Assembly (NCBI RefSeq): GCF_042453785.1
Contig: NC_091671.1
Span: 6,704,001 to 6,768,000 of the forward strand
Direction of reading: 5' to 3'
DNA length: 64,000 bases
DNA from: Malus domestica
Lineage: Eukaryota; Streptophyta; Magnoliopsida; Rosales; Rosaceae
The position numbers were made by a program, and so were the translations under genes. Position 1 is the first letter of the stretch; each line of letters begins with the position of its first letter. This document shows, piece by piece, positions 24,421-36,757 of the stretch. Below the pieces are notes generated by a model. That model was not told the DNA's origin and searched no databases. It saw nothing but the letters and a program-made list of their open reading frames with translations.

Positions 24421-24975
24421 GATGTAAACTTGAAACCTCTTTTAATGTGTGGTGAGAAGAGAACTACTGAGTGTATAGACCATTAATTAGTTTAAGGTTG
24501 CCCTAATCCTCAAGTAAAACTATTGTTTAGTGGTATCCTCTCCGCTTATTAGTAAGAAGTTTTAGTTTCACTCATAAATAACGAGTTCTATACCAAATTA
24601 TTATAGCTGACCAATTGTGTAACTTAACCAAAATCTTCCACCCTTTATGCAAAGATGGGTTAATTCAAGAGTTTGGAAGCTGGTGCTGAAAGAGAAAGGT
24701 GGGAGTTAGATAGACAAGCCCTTCCAAAAATATCTTGTAGCTGATAAGTCTTTTTACTTAAAATTTGTTTTTTTCAAATTAAGTTGAGTCTGATCACAGT
24801 TACGGCATACGGGGCTCTGAACATCTGAGCCTTTTAGAAGATGGATTTCAAGAAAAGGAGAAATTCTAGGATCCGGCATTTGGACCATATGTCATGTGGA
24901 TTCTAGACACAAAACTCGCCCTCATGGTCTACCAGCTCTTTGTTTGAGACCCATCACCACTCCATATAATGACCT
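24421..24975. other. Spacer between USP fragment and Gypsy element
   Basis: No gene or recognised repeat. Its last five bases (GACCT, 24971-24975) are the left copy of the Gypsy target-site duplication. Confidence 0.6.
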
Positions 24976-26575
24976 TGTTCGTCGCAGGAATACCCGTCGG
25001 GGATGACTTCCTGGCAAACGAGCACACAGCTCCCCTGGGAGGTTAGCGCCGGTTGAGGGCTGCTGTCGGGCTTCTGCTTTCTTATCGGGCTTAGTCGGGC
25101 AAGTCTCGTCGGTCAGGTCTTGCTCGGGTAAGACTCGTCGGGCAGTGCTGAAAGAGAAGGACATAGTTAATTTGAAAGGTGCCTTTGTGGGGCCTTAGGT
25201 ATAGGCCTTGAGGCTCACAATCAAGATTAACTTTGTAGGTGCTCAGGCGTGCCACTGCCATCTTCAGTATGGCAGATGTCGAATATATGTCAAGTTTTAG
25301 TTGTGAATACGCATATGCCCGAGAAACTGTGTTAGATATAACAGGTGCCTTTGTGGGGCATTAGGTGTAGGCCTTGAGGCTTCCTGTCAAACTAAACCAG
25401 TACTTGGACATATCATATTTGGTCTTCATGGTTGTGAAAGTCTTGTCACTATTATATTTCTAATTATCCGAGTCCGAGAAGTAGAACGAACCCAAATGGA
25501 TGCCTTTGTGGGGCCTTAGGTGTAGGCCTTGAGACTTCCCATTAGAGTTTGTTCCTGTGCTCGGACAGTTTAGACCGTGAAGTAGAATGAATCCAAATAG
25601 GTGCCTTTGTGGGGCCTTAGGTGTAGGCCTTGAGGCTTCCTATCAGAATCCATCCATACTTAAGCGTTCTATGATAATCATGACATAATAGAAACAAAAC
25701 TAAGAGGTAGGTCGATTACTTGCGCCCCAAGTAACTTCAGACTTCTTTTTTATGCCTTGAGGCCAAGGACTTTTAAACTGATCAGATTTACATGCCCGTG
25801 GACTTAGGACTTGGATCTGATTTGAACACTGAAGATATATTCAAATCGGATCTAAGTATTGAGGAAGCCTTTTCATCATGATTTTGCTAGAAACCACTTG
25901 TTTATAACTGGAAGTATACAACATATTACTAGGCTTTTAAAGAAAGAAAAGACAAAGACAGAGCCAAGAAGGTCGGGCAAGATTAAACCTTATCAGTTAA
26001 GGCTGATCTTCTTGCAGGTCCCTATCTTTGCAGCTTTGTCAAATGTCTGAAAGCTTAGAGAGAGAGAGAGAGAGAGAGAAAAAATACAAAAGTGAATCGA
26101 TACTACAACAAGTTTGAACAAGGTAGCAGAGCTATTACAGAGGTTGGGAGAATGGACTATCCCGAGGGGGATATAAGTTTATCCCGAATGGGATGAAGGC
26201 TTGGGCTGACTACAGCTTCGTTTGAAGGCAAATCTAGCTTTGAGCAGAGTTTTGGCTTGCATTTGTTTGTTTGTTTGTTTGAGTGTCCTTGTTCCTGTCT
26301 CTTCTTCCTCCTTTTATAGACGACTCGGTTTGGCTCCCTGTAGCAACAACTTTGCCCGAATGCGGTCTGAGGGTGATGACTCATCAGTTTTATTACATGT
26401 AATGCCACCATAAAGTACTTTTTGGGCTGTGCAGTCTGATCAGTCTACACCACTTGGTCCTTGGGTAGGTAAGCAAGTGGCCCTTTTCCTGCTCCCTAAG
26501 TTTCATCCGGACCTTCTGTTGGGCCGACTCCACCTTTGGGCCTAAAGTTCAGTTTTAACCCAACAGTGCCCCATT
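24976..26575 (-). repeat. Gypsy 3' LTR (about 1600 bp)
   Basis: Starts TGTTCGTCGCAGG and ends CCCAACA on the plus strand. It pairs with 33161-34747 along its length. It contains four direct copies of a ~40-bp unit with core TTTGTGGGGCCTTAGG (about 25180, 25345, 25500 and 25600), plus a (GA)n run near 26060. Confidence 0.9.
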
Positions 26576-29500
26576 CAATTAATGTGCAGGTTGGAATCCC
26601 AAGCGTCGACATTGATTGAATACCCGTATGCATGCATATCCGCCCTTGGGAATTTGTACTTCCGATGCCCCTTGCTCTTCTCCTGACCTTTGAACTATCC
26701 CCGGGGCCCTATAAATTCTAACTTGGAACTTCTCCAATCAAACCATCAAACCCCTTTTGCTTTGGTCTTTACTCCTATCCATCCATCCATCTTGATCGTT
26801 CTTATCTCTTCTCAAGAAACTGAGAAATGGGTTTCTCAGGTTTTGAGTGGATATTTCTAAAACTCCCATTTCGCGAGAAAAAGAGGCTTCACCTGATGAT
26901 TGCTATCTCCAACACCTTTGGTCAATCACCCCTCTATCTCCAACACCCTTGGTCAGGTGGCTTCCTCTTGATGGTTTGTCTTCCCGCAAACTGCGATGAT
27001 AAATCAAACTTGACCATCACATACATTGATGGCCCTGTCTGAGGATCCCCTACCAGGCCCATGTTGGCCGCACAACCCGATCACCCGATTGGGTTCCATC
27101 CATGAAGACATCGGGAAACTAGCTGAAGATACCACCACCTTCAAAGAGAATCGAATGTAATCCATAGGATTTGAATCTTGTAAACTTCACCAATTTGTCG
27201 ACATGAAATAAATACTGTTTTAGCAATTTCTGTCTTTCTGCCTTCTTTGAATGTTTGATGAACAAAATACCGCATATGAAACTTCTGAGGTCCGCCTCAC
27301 TCTGCCCCCTCTTCAATGTAGCAGTCCCTAACATCCCATAATGTAGGACAATATTTTTTTAAGAATTTCACATTAATGGGGTGTTTCTGCTCAATACCCT
27401 CGAGGTCCGCTAGGTAGTATCATCCTTTAGTCAAAATCCGACTAATAATGAAAGGACCTTCCCATGTCGGGCTCCACTTCCCAAAGCCTCGAAGCTGAGC
27501 TCCTAGCGGGAGAATTGTTTTCCACACTAAATCTCCTTCTTTGAAAGATTTGACTCTCACCTTCTTGTTATAAGCTCGGGCAACAGCTATCTTTCCTTCT
27601 TGAATTTGGTTCAAGGCTTCAATTCGGGCTGCATCCAAGTCCTCAACACCTTGACACATGGCTTCGATATATTCTGCACTATGTAACCCAAATTGGTTTT
27701 GAATTCTTACGGAACTAACGTTGATCTCCATGGGGAGTACTGCATCTTGCCCGAAAGTCAAGGCGTAAGGAGTCGTGCCCGTTCCTGCTCTCTTGGAAGT
27801 CCTGTATGCCCATAACGTATTCCCCAGCATCTCGTGCCACTTTTCCGGACTATCTATCACCATCATTTTGATAATGTTGACCAGGATCTTGTTGCTAGCC
27901 TCTGCCTGCCCATTTGACTGAGGGTAGTATGGACTGGACTGGATCATCTTTATCTTGTACTTGCTTGCAAACTCCTCGACCTCTTTTGCAATAAAAGATG
28001 GCCCACGATCCGTTACTATAGTTTCAGGCACCCCATACCTGTGCAGGATCTTGGTCTCGATAAAATTCTTGACCACTGCTGAAGTTATGGATTTTACTGC
28101 TGATGCTTCCACCCACTTGGTGAAGTAATCCGTTGCTACAATTATAAAAGTATGCCCTTTACTAGAGGCTGGATAAATTTGCCCGATGAAGTCCATTGCC
28201 CATCCTCGAAACGGCCAGGGTTTGACTACTGGATTTAAAGGCACGGAAGGCACGTGCTGGAGAGGTCCATGCCTCTGACATTCTTCACAACCGTGGGCAT
28301 AAGACTTGCAATCCTTTTCCATGTCGGGCCAGAAATAACCGTGCCTTCTTAGTAGCCATCTCATCTTTGTCCCTGCTTGATGTGCTCCACATATCCCCTC
28401 ATGTACTTCGGCCATTACTCTCATGGATTCTTCTTGGCCTAAGCATTTTAATAGTAATCCATCTGGGGTTTTTCTCAGCAGGTTCTTTGCCCACAAGACA
28501 TACTTGGTTGCTTGCTGCCTATTCTTCTTACTTGTGGGTGAAGAAGGATCCTTCAAATGACGAATGATAGGTGACCTCCAATCTTCCATCTTGGTCTCTA
28601 GAACCATTACATCCAGACTGAATCCCCTGTCTAAGATAGAAGGAAGGTTTCTTGTCTGGAGATAGAAGGAAGGTTTCTTGTCTGGATCTCGACATCTATA
28701 CCATACTTCCTTTCTTGCATTGGTACTCCTGAGGCTAGTTGTGCCATCTCATTGGCTGCTAAGTTAGACCCCCTAGGAATGTGATTGACTGATATCTCAG
28801 ACTCCCAGAAACTCAGCAATTGCGTTGCCGCCATATAGTACCCTGCCATAGTGATATGTCTGCACTTGAACTCGCCATTCAGTTGATTTATTACTAACTC
28901 TGAATCACCAAAGATCTCCACTTCTGCTGCCCCCAAGTCCATCAGGATTTCCAGACCAATAATCAAGGTCTCATACTCTGCCCGATTATTAGTATTTTCT
29001 TGGTAATCGAGCAGGAATGAGTAATAATGATAAACCCCTTGAGGATTTATAATCACAATCCCCGCTCCTGCTGCTTTCTGAGTGTGGGACCCATCGAAAT
29101 ACAGCTTCCAAGGTGTAATCCAAAGACCTGTTACCCTTCTTATCTCTTGCTGGATCCAATCTTCTTTGCTCGAAACATCACTTCTTGGTGGGATCCAAAC
29201 ACTAGTAACCTCCAAACTTTCCGGGATATTGATTACCTCACTTTGAGGTTCCTGATGTTCGGTCAGGAAGTCAGCAATTGCCTGGCCTTTGACTGCCCTT
29301 TGGGGTACATATTGAAAACTGAATTCTGACAGTGCTAGAATCCACTTCCTGATCTTTCCTGCTAGCATAGGCTTCGATAACATGTACTTTATCACATATG
29401 TTTTGGCGATGATGTGCACGTGACAGGGTAGCATGTAATGCCTTAGCTTGCTGGCAGTAAAATATAGCGCTAAACACAATCTCTCCACCGGAGAATATCT

Positions 29501-32500
29501 TGTTTCTACCTCGGTCAGAATTCTGCTGAGATAATATACGGCCTGCTTCTTTCCACCTTCATTATTTTGGGCTAGCAAACTCCCAATTGATCTTTCCGAA
29601 GCAGAAATATATAACTTCAAGGGCTTTCCCCTTTGAGGTGGCACCAGTACTGGTGGAGAAGTTAGGTAGGCTTTGATGCTGTCAAATGCCTGTTGGTGGG
29701 TCGGCCCACACTCGAAATTCTCTTTATCCTTCAATCTTAGTAGAGGAGTTAGCGGCTGGATTTTGCCCGCTAAATTGGCAATGAATCTCCTCAAGAAGTT
29801 GATTTTGCCCAGTAGCCTCTGAAGCTGTACTTTGTTGGTAGGTAGAGGTGACTCCAATATTGCCCGAGACTTGTTTTTGTCCACTTCTACACCTCTCTGA
29901 TGCACCAAGAATCCCAAGAAGTTGCTCGCTCTTACTCCAAATGCGCACTTCTTTGGATTCATCTTCAATTTGTGGATCCGCATCCTTATCAATGCTTGCC
30001 TGAGGTCTACTAAATACTGCTCTTCTGTTTTAGACTTCACCACGATGTCATCAATATACACCTCCATGCTCTGGCCAATTAGATCATGAAAAATGGCATT
30101 CATTGCCCTTTGATATGTTGCGCCCGCATTCTTGAGCCCGAATGGCATGACCAGATATTCATATGCCCCCACATGACCGGGACACCTAAAAGCTGTTTTA
30201 TGAATATCCTCTGGCGTCATCTTTATCTAATTATAACCAGCATTTCCATCCATAAAAGATAAAACTTTATGTTTTGCTACTGCATCTATGGATAAATCAG
30301 CCATGGGCATGGGATACTCATCTTTTGGCGTAGCACTATTAATATTTCTATAATCAACACAACATCGTACTGCTTTTGTTATAGCTTTTAAAACGGGTAC
30401 AATGTTGGCTAACCATTCCACGTATTTGGCCGGTCTGATAAAGCCAGCTTTCACCAGCCTTTCGATTTCTTCTTTGACATTTTCTTCTATCTCCTTTGAC
30501 ATCCTCCGTGGTGCCTGCTTGACAGGTCTATATCCCTCATTGATGGGCATTCTATGTTCCACCAAGGCTGGATCTAACCCTGGCATCTCGGTATAATGCC
30601 AAGCAAAACAATCTTTGAACTCTTGCAAAAGACAAATAATCCTGGCCCGATCTTCAGTCCCTAATAAACCGCTGATCTGAATTGGTCTTGGATCCTCCTT
30701 CGTACCTAGATCAATAACTTCCAAAGGATCCTGGACTTCTGGTGGTGGTTTATCAGGCTCTGCACACAAAAATTCGACCAACTCTGGGTTCTCGGGCAGG
30801 TCGTCTGGCTCGTCTATATCATATATGCATTCGGCCATTTGAATGGCCCTATCTAACTCCTCTTTGCAAAATTCCTCCTCATTTCCGTGCTGGCTGGTTG
30901 AAGCTTTTTCCTGCCATTCCTGCTCTTCTTTATATAAGAACTCTATTTCCTGTCTTCTTCCCTTCCCATATACCAACAGTCTTTTAATCAGGGATCTGAC
31001 TGCCATGACCTGATCTCTTTTCTTTTGTTCAATCATTGATGGTGTAGGGATTTTGGTATGAGACAGGGTATTTCCCATTCCTCCTTGGTGAGGAGCATTC
31101 CTTGTTCCAGAAGCTTTTGGGTCGTCACCTTGGTAGGGCGGCCGTTCTTATCAGCTCCTGAACACTTCAAGATTCCTACATTGGGGTTGTAGAAACTTGC
31201 TTCCGCCACATTGGCTGAGGGGAGGAACGGCCGTGATTCGGCCTCTACTATCTCCCAAAAGCCTGGTCCTTCAGTACCTGCTTCATGATATACAGCCACT
31301 TGTTGATGAAGAGTGGAAGGTATGGCTAAACTTTGGTGGATCCAATCTCTTCCAAGCAGGGCCCCGTAAGTGGCGGTGCAGTCCACCACAAAGAATGCCA
31401 GCATTATCTTTTTGGATCCCAAGTCCACTTCCAAAGGCAATATCCCATGAGTCCTGGTGATAGCACCTGAGAAGCTCGAGACCGTAAGGTCTGTGGGAAT
31501 AAGATCTTCTGTGCCTCTCCCCATCCTCCTCATTTGTTTGGCCGGTAACACGTTAACAGCTGCTCCTCCATCAATTAAAATTCTTTTGAAGGGCACACCT
31601 TCCAATTGAGCTGAAACGTATATAGGCTTCAGATGATTGGCCAACGAAATACTCGGGCGACTGAACACCATCTCGTCTGTGTAAATCCTCAAAGGACCAC
31701 CTTTGGACGCTTCTGAAGGCTCAGCCTTGCCCGAATCTTCCTCTTCAGCTACCTCCACATTGACGTGAGCCATCATTGGCTCAGTTGTTAAGTAATCACC
31801 CTCCATAGTAGCGGGTTGATCAGGCCTGGCGCCAAACGTGGCGGATAATACATACGTCATGTTGATGTGGAAATTATTAGGCTCGAGCAAATCTTCCTTC
31901 TTGCTCCCAATTTGGTCCATGAATTTGTCTAACCAGGCCATTACATCGGCTGGAAGTAATGGTTGTGGTATCCCTTCCTGTGGTGGTTGATTCATGCCCT
32001 CATACAGTGTTTGCTTTGGAACTTCACCAAAAGGATCCACCAATGGCAGAGAGGGTGGCCTCCTTTCAGGTGTGACAGTTCCCTCATGGGTAGGCTCCGG
32101 CTTCCAACCAGGGGTTGGCACCATAATCAGATCTTCTTGAGCTCTTCTCAAGATCCTATACTTCCCAGGATGTTGGCTCTGTGGCACATGATCCCACACA
32201 CCCTCCGTTTTGCTGTTGGTCTTCTCCACCTCATTCTTACTTCGCCAACGAAGCTGGTTACTACCTCCAGATGTTGCTCTCTCCAACTTTTGATTTTTTG
32301 AGGTTTCAGAGGTGGTGGGGGTCTTCAGGGAATTCATGTAGGCTTTGTGCTGCCTTTGAACCCTTCTGACCATGGAGGCTCCCATTGGTTTGGTGGGCTG
32401 CCCGTCATTTCCAACTATATACCATTTCCGCCCAAGATGTGCAGGATTTTTTTTCTTAACAGGATTAGCTATCCCATCAGCTCTTTTGATTTCCCTCCCC

Positions 32501-33160
32501 TTTTGGCCATTCTGAAGATAATCTGTACTTCTTCGGAGTTTGGCCTCCATATCTTCTGCTTCGTCAGAAACTTCATGGTTTCGAAACACTTCTGACAAAG
32601 CCTTGGGTTGGGAATCTCCTCCTAAGAGTTGAAAAATGCTTCGGGAAGTATCCTTCCTTGTTGCCTGATTAATCTTTTCGCGGGCTTCTCTTCTTGTATC
32701 TTCTTCTTTTCTCCTGATCAACTCGTGATCAATGAGGACTCCAGCCGGGGGAATCTCGAGCTCACATTTGCACTGGCATTTACTACACATAACCATCCCT
32801 TTGATTATGGCAGCCTTTGGATATTCGGGCAGCTTGTTTATCCCCTCCGTAGGTTTTTTGGCCAGTTTTCCTTCCTCTTCTTCCTTTGTAATCTTCCCTT
32901 TTCCTTTTTCCGCCCATGCCATATTGAGCATATTTATTGGGGCCTCTGAGAAGGGGAATGCAGGGTTGACTACAATCACCTCGTCTGGCTGGCTGGTTCT
33001 ACGTCTTTTTCCTTTGGGAGGAACCCAGTTATCATCACCTTTAGAGCCTGTGTAGGCTTTCTCCAATCTTAGCAGCATTTGACACAAAGTGGTCTGTAAA
33101 TCTTCTAGCATGTTTTTATCTATCTTCTGATCAGAAATCCCATCGGGCGTGCCAAAACTA

Positions 33161-34747
33161 TGTTCGTCGCAGGAATACCCGTCGGGGATGACTTACTGGT
33201 AAACGAGCACACAGCTCCCCTGGGAGGTTGGCGCCGGTTGAGGGCTGCTGTCGGGCTTCTGCTTTCTTATCGGGCTTAGTCGGGCAAGTCTCGTCGATCA
33301 GGTCTTGCTCGGGCAAGACTCGTCGGGCAGTGCTGAAAGAGAAGGACATAGTTAATTTGAAATGTGTCTTTGTGGGGCCTTAGGTATAGGCCTTAAGGCT
33401 CACAATCAAGATTAACTTTGTAGGTGCTCAGGCGTGCCACTGCCATCTTCAGTATGGCAGATGTCGAATATATGTCAAGTTTTAGTTGTGAATACGCATA
33501 TGCCCGAGAAACCGTGTTAGATATAACAGGTGCCTTTGTGGGGCCTTAGGTGTAGGCCTTGAGGCTTCCTGTCAAACTAAACCAGTACTTGGACATACCA
33601 TATTTAGTCTTCATGGTTGTGAAAGTCTTGTCACTATTATATTTCTGATTATCCGAGTCCGAGACGTAGAACGAACCCAAATGGATGCCTTTGTGGGGCC
33701 TTAGGTGTAGGCCTTGAGGCTTCCCATTAGAGTTTGTTCCTGTGCTCGGACAGTTTAGACCGTGAAGTAGAATGAATCCAAATAGGTGCCTTTGTGGGGC
33801 CTTAGGTGTAGGCCTTGAGGCTTCCTATCAGAATCCATCCATACTTAAGCGTTCTATGATAATCATGACATAATAGAAACAAAACTAAGAGGTAGGTCGA
33901 TTACTTGCGCCCCAAGTAACTTCGGACTTCTTTTTTATGCCTTGAGGCCAAGGACTTTTAAACTGATCAGATTTACATGCCCGCGGGCTTAGGACTTGGA
34001 TCTGATTTGAACACTGAAGATATATTCAAATCGGATCTAAGTATTGAGGAAGCCTTTTCATCATGATTTTGCTAGAAACCACTTGTTTATAACTGGAAGT
34101 ATACAACATATTACTAGGCTTTTAAAGAAAGAAAAGACAAAGACAAAGCCAAGAAGGTCAGGCAAGATTAAACCTTATCAGTTAAGGCTGATCTTCTTGC
34201 AGGTCCCTATCTTTGCAGCTTTGTCAAAGGTCTGAAAGCTTAGAGAGAGAGAGAGAGAGAGAGAGAAAATACAAAAGTGAATCGATACTACAACAAGTTT
34301 GAACAAGGTAGCAGAGCTATTACAGAGGTTGGGAGAATGGACTATCCCGCGGGGGATACAGGTTTATCCCGAATGGGATGAAGGCTTGGGCTGACTACAG
34401 CTTCGTTTGAAGGCAAATCTGGCTTTTAGCAGAGTTTTGGCTTGCATTTGTTTGTTTGTTTGAGTGTCCTTGTTCCTGTCTCTTCTTCCTCATTTTATAG
34501 ACGACTCGGTTTGGCTCCCTGTAGCAACAGTTTTGCCCGAATGCGGTCTGAGGGTGATGACTCATCAGTTTTATTACATGTAATGCCACCATAAAGTACT
34601 TTTTAGGTTGTGCAGTCTGATCAGTCTACACCACTTGGTCCTTGGGTAGGTAAGCAAGTGGCCATTTTCCTGCTCCCTAAGTTTCATCCGGACCTTCTGT
34701 TGGGCCGACTCCACCTTTGGGCCTAAAGTTCAGTTTTAACCCAAACA
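33161..34747 (-). repeat. Gypsy 5' LTR (about 1587 bp)
   Basis: Near-identical partner of the left LTR. It differs by roughly thirty substitutions and a few short indels, mainly in the (GA)n and GTTT runs. It has the same four internal TTTGTGGGGCCTTAGG units (about 33365, 33530, 33687 and 33787). Confidence 0.9.
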
Positions 34748-35608
34748 GACCTCACATTCTCTCACACCACCCCCATCACCCATTACTTACAGAGTTACAG
34801 GTGCCACACAAGACCTTCTCCAAGAAAAGGCCTTCAAAGTAATTATTATTTTGAATAATACACCAATACACTAACATAAACCCCCTCGTACATGATGGCA
34901 GAAGAACGTGTCTAAAATCACCTTAATGCTTCAATTTCGGTGTTGAATTTAAGCAATTTTGAAGACTCAGTGCCATTTGCCGGCGACAACAATTCTTTGG
35001 GTGGTATTTGCACAGCCCTTAATAGAAGTGTCTGTGCCATAACTTCTACACTCACAATCGTCATCAGCAGTTACGGCAGAGACACATACAGCAACTCCAC
35101 TTGTATCTGCGATTCACTGTAGCACATAAAACTTGATACAGCATTTCCAGCGCAGCAATTAACTGGTATGCATGCAACCGTAACTAGCGTGCCCCCAAGA
35201 TTCACCGTATCATCTGCACTACCGTGTGCATGTTAGTATAACCTCCAGACATCCGTTCAAACACATCTCTGTGTCTCCTTAAACCTGCATTTTGGAAAAT
35301 CTCAGTTGACCTGGATGGGATAATGGTATGAAAGCGAAGAGAAGTTGCTTACCTCTTCATTCCAAATTGGATTCCTTAAAACGAAGGTCATAACAAAGAT
35401 CGGCATTCAGTAATATGTCATGGAAGCTCCAAAGAAGTTCCTAAGCAGGAAGAAATACTGTGAGATTAGTCATGGAAAATGCCGTACGGGATATGGCTGA
35501 CAAAAACAACATTAGTATATATTGCACACTATCGTGGTCCACTTGTATGCATGAATAAGATTTGGCATACGATATTATCGCGGAATAATTCATCGGAAGT
35601 CTACTCTG

Positions 35609-35643
35609 TATACTCCTCAACAAAATGGTGTAGAGGAGCAAAA
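35609..35643 (+). mobile_element. Trace of a Copia integrase
   Basis: Translates as [11 protein letters not shown], the strongly conserved Copia integrase core word ([11 protein letters not shown] in intact elements). Surroundings do not extend into a recognisable element, so this is a small, old, broken relic. Confidence 0.4.
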
Positions 35644-36530
35644 AAAATTGTCATATCATAAAGTTGTTCGGGTATCTGTTTGGATCAAATATGCCCCGGT
35701 GTTTTTGAGCAGCAACATGAAATCTACAGTTTATCTAATAATTCTTATTTTCCCCAGTACTTTATATTTTCAAACTTCAATTCAGACCTCCATCAACACT
35801 TAAAATTTTCAACTGACCAAAAACCTCTCTCGAATTTTGTAAGGTTGAAGTTCCACCTCACAAAAATCTCGACCCTCCATCAACACCTACAAGGACTTTA
35901 AGCTTGTGGTTGGCATGCTTTTGGCTGGTTGACGGTTGGTGTATATCTCTGCAAGCAACCTGTACCTGTCGTCGTCGTCTCGTCAAGCTCAACTTCAAGG
36001 TGTTTGTTTTACATGCATGAAACAGAATTTATGTATATAACGAGGGAAGTTGATTTATTTTAACAAATAGGAATAGAATTTAGAATTTATAAGTAAGTTG
36101 TATTACTCATTGTATTACTAGTTAGTTTTATAACTAAACCTCTTCTTTCTTCAGAAATCTCTCTTTTAATATATAGTGAGAAGATAACTACCATTAGATC
36201 GATATTACGTGTAAGACTGTGAATCTAAAGTTATGAATTATAAGTAACGAATTCAATGCTAAATTATTATAACTAAAAGAGAGGGGGGGAAGTGAGACAA
36301 GCTAGCCCTTCCAAAATATCCTGTAGCTAGATAAGTCTCTTTATTTACTTTATACCTTCTTCTTATTTTTTAATATTGTCTTTGAAACTAGGAATAATGC
36401 AAAAACATCAACTACACAATGATCTCGTCATTTTGGACTAGATTTCAACGTACAAAGCTGGCCACAATTTTTTTTGTTCATACTTGACTTGGAAGTATGA
36501 GGCGTATCTATTTATTTGTTATACTATTTT

Positions 36531-36757
36531 AAAGTTGGTTTGGAAGTGTTTTAAAATGATTGAAATCATCTTTTTGTGAAAATATTTTTAGAACTAATTT
36601 TAGTAAAAACGCAAGTAAATCTTGAAAAAAAAAACACTTAAAATGCTTCCTGAAAGCTGGTGCTTCTTCCTTGTACCACTTCCAATGTTTTGGGAATCCA
36701 AAAATGTTTTTTTTAAAAGCGCTTTCAGTCATTTTAAAATTATTTTCAAATGAGCCC
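36531..36757. mobile_element. MITE-like element, family C (copy 1)
   Basis: About 227 bp with matching inverted ends (left 'tttggaagtgttttaaaatgatt', right the inverse of 'gggctcatttg..ttttaaaatgac') and an interior 'atgcttcctgaaag..ctggtg' shared with 62565-62794. It has no coding capacity. Confidence 0.6.

Larger units (their letters stand above)
24976..34747 (-). mobile_element. Ty3/Gypsy retrotransposon, Tat-type, both LTRs present
   Basis: A 9.77-kb element read on the minus strand with LTRs at both ends (33161-34747 as 5' LTR, 24976-26575 as 3' LTR) and a perfect 5-bp target duplication GACCT (24971-24975 and 34748-34752). A primer-binding-like TTTTGGCACGCCCG sits just inside the 5' LTR. 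The internal order is GAG-like region, protease (ILIDGGAAVNVLP), reverse transcriptase (CVDYRNINSATPKDEYPMP; YIDDIVVKS), RNase H, an additional RNase H (LYFDGSHTQKAAGAGIVI), and integrase (YPQSNGQAEASNK). Reverse transcriptase before integrase places it in Ty3/Gypsy. The extra archaeal-type RNase H before integrase is the hallmark of the Tat lineage. It looks nearly whole, with a few breaks. By eye the LTRs differ at roughly 2% of sites, so it is young, probably around a million years on common plant rates. Confidence 0.93.
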
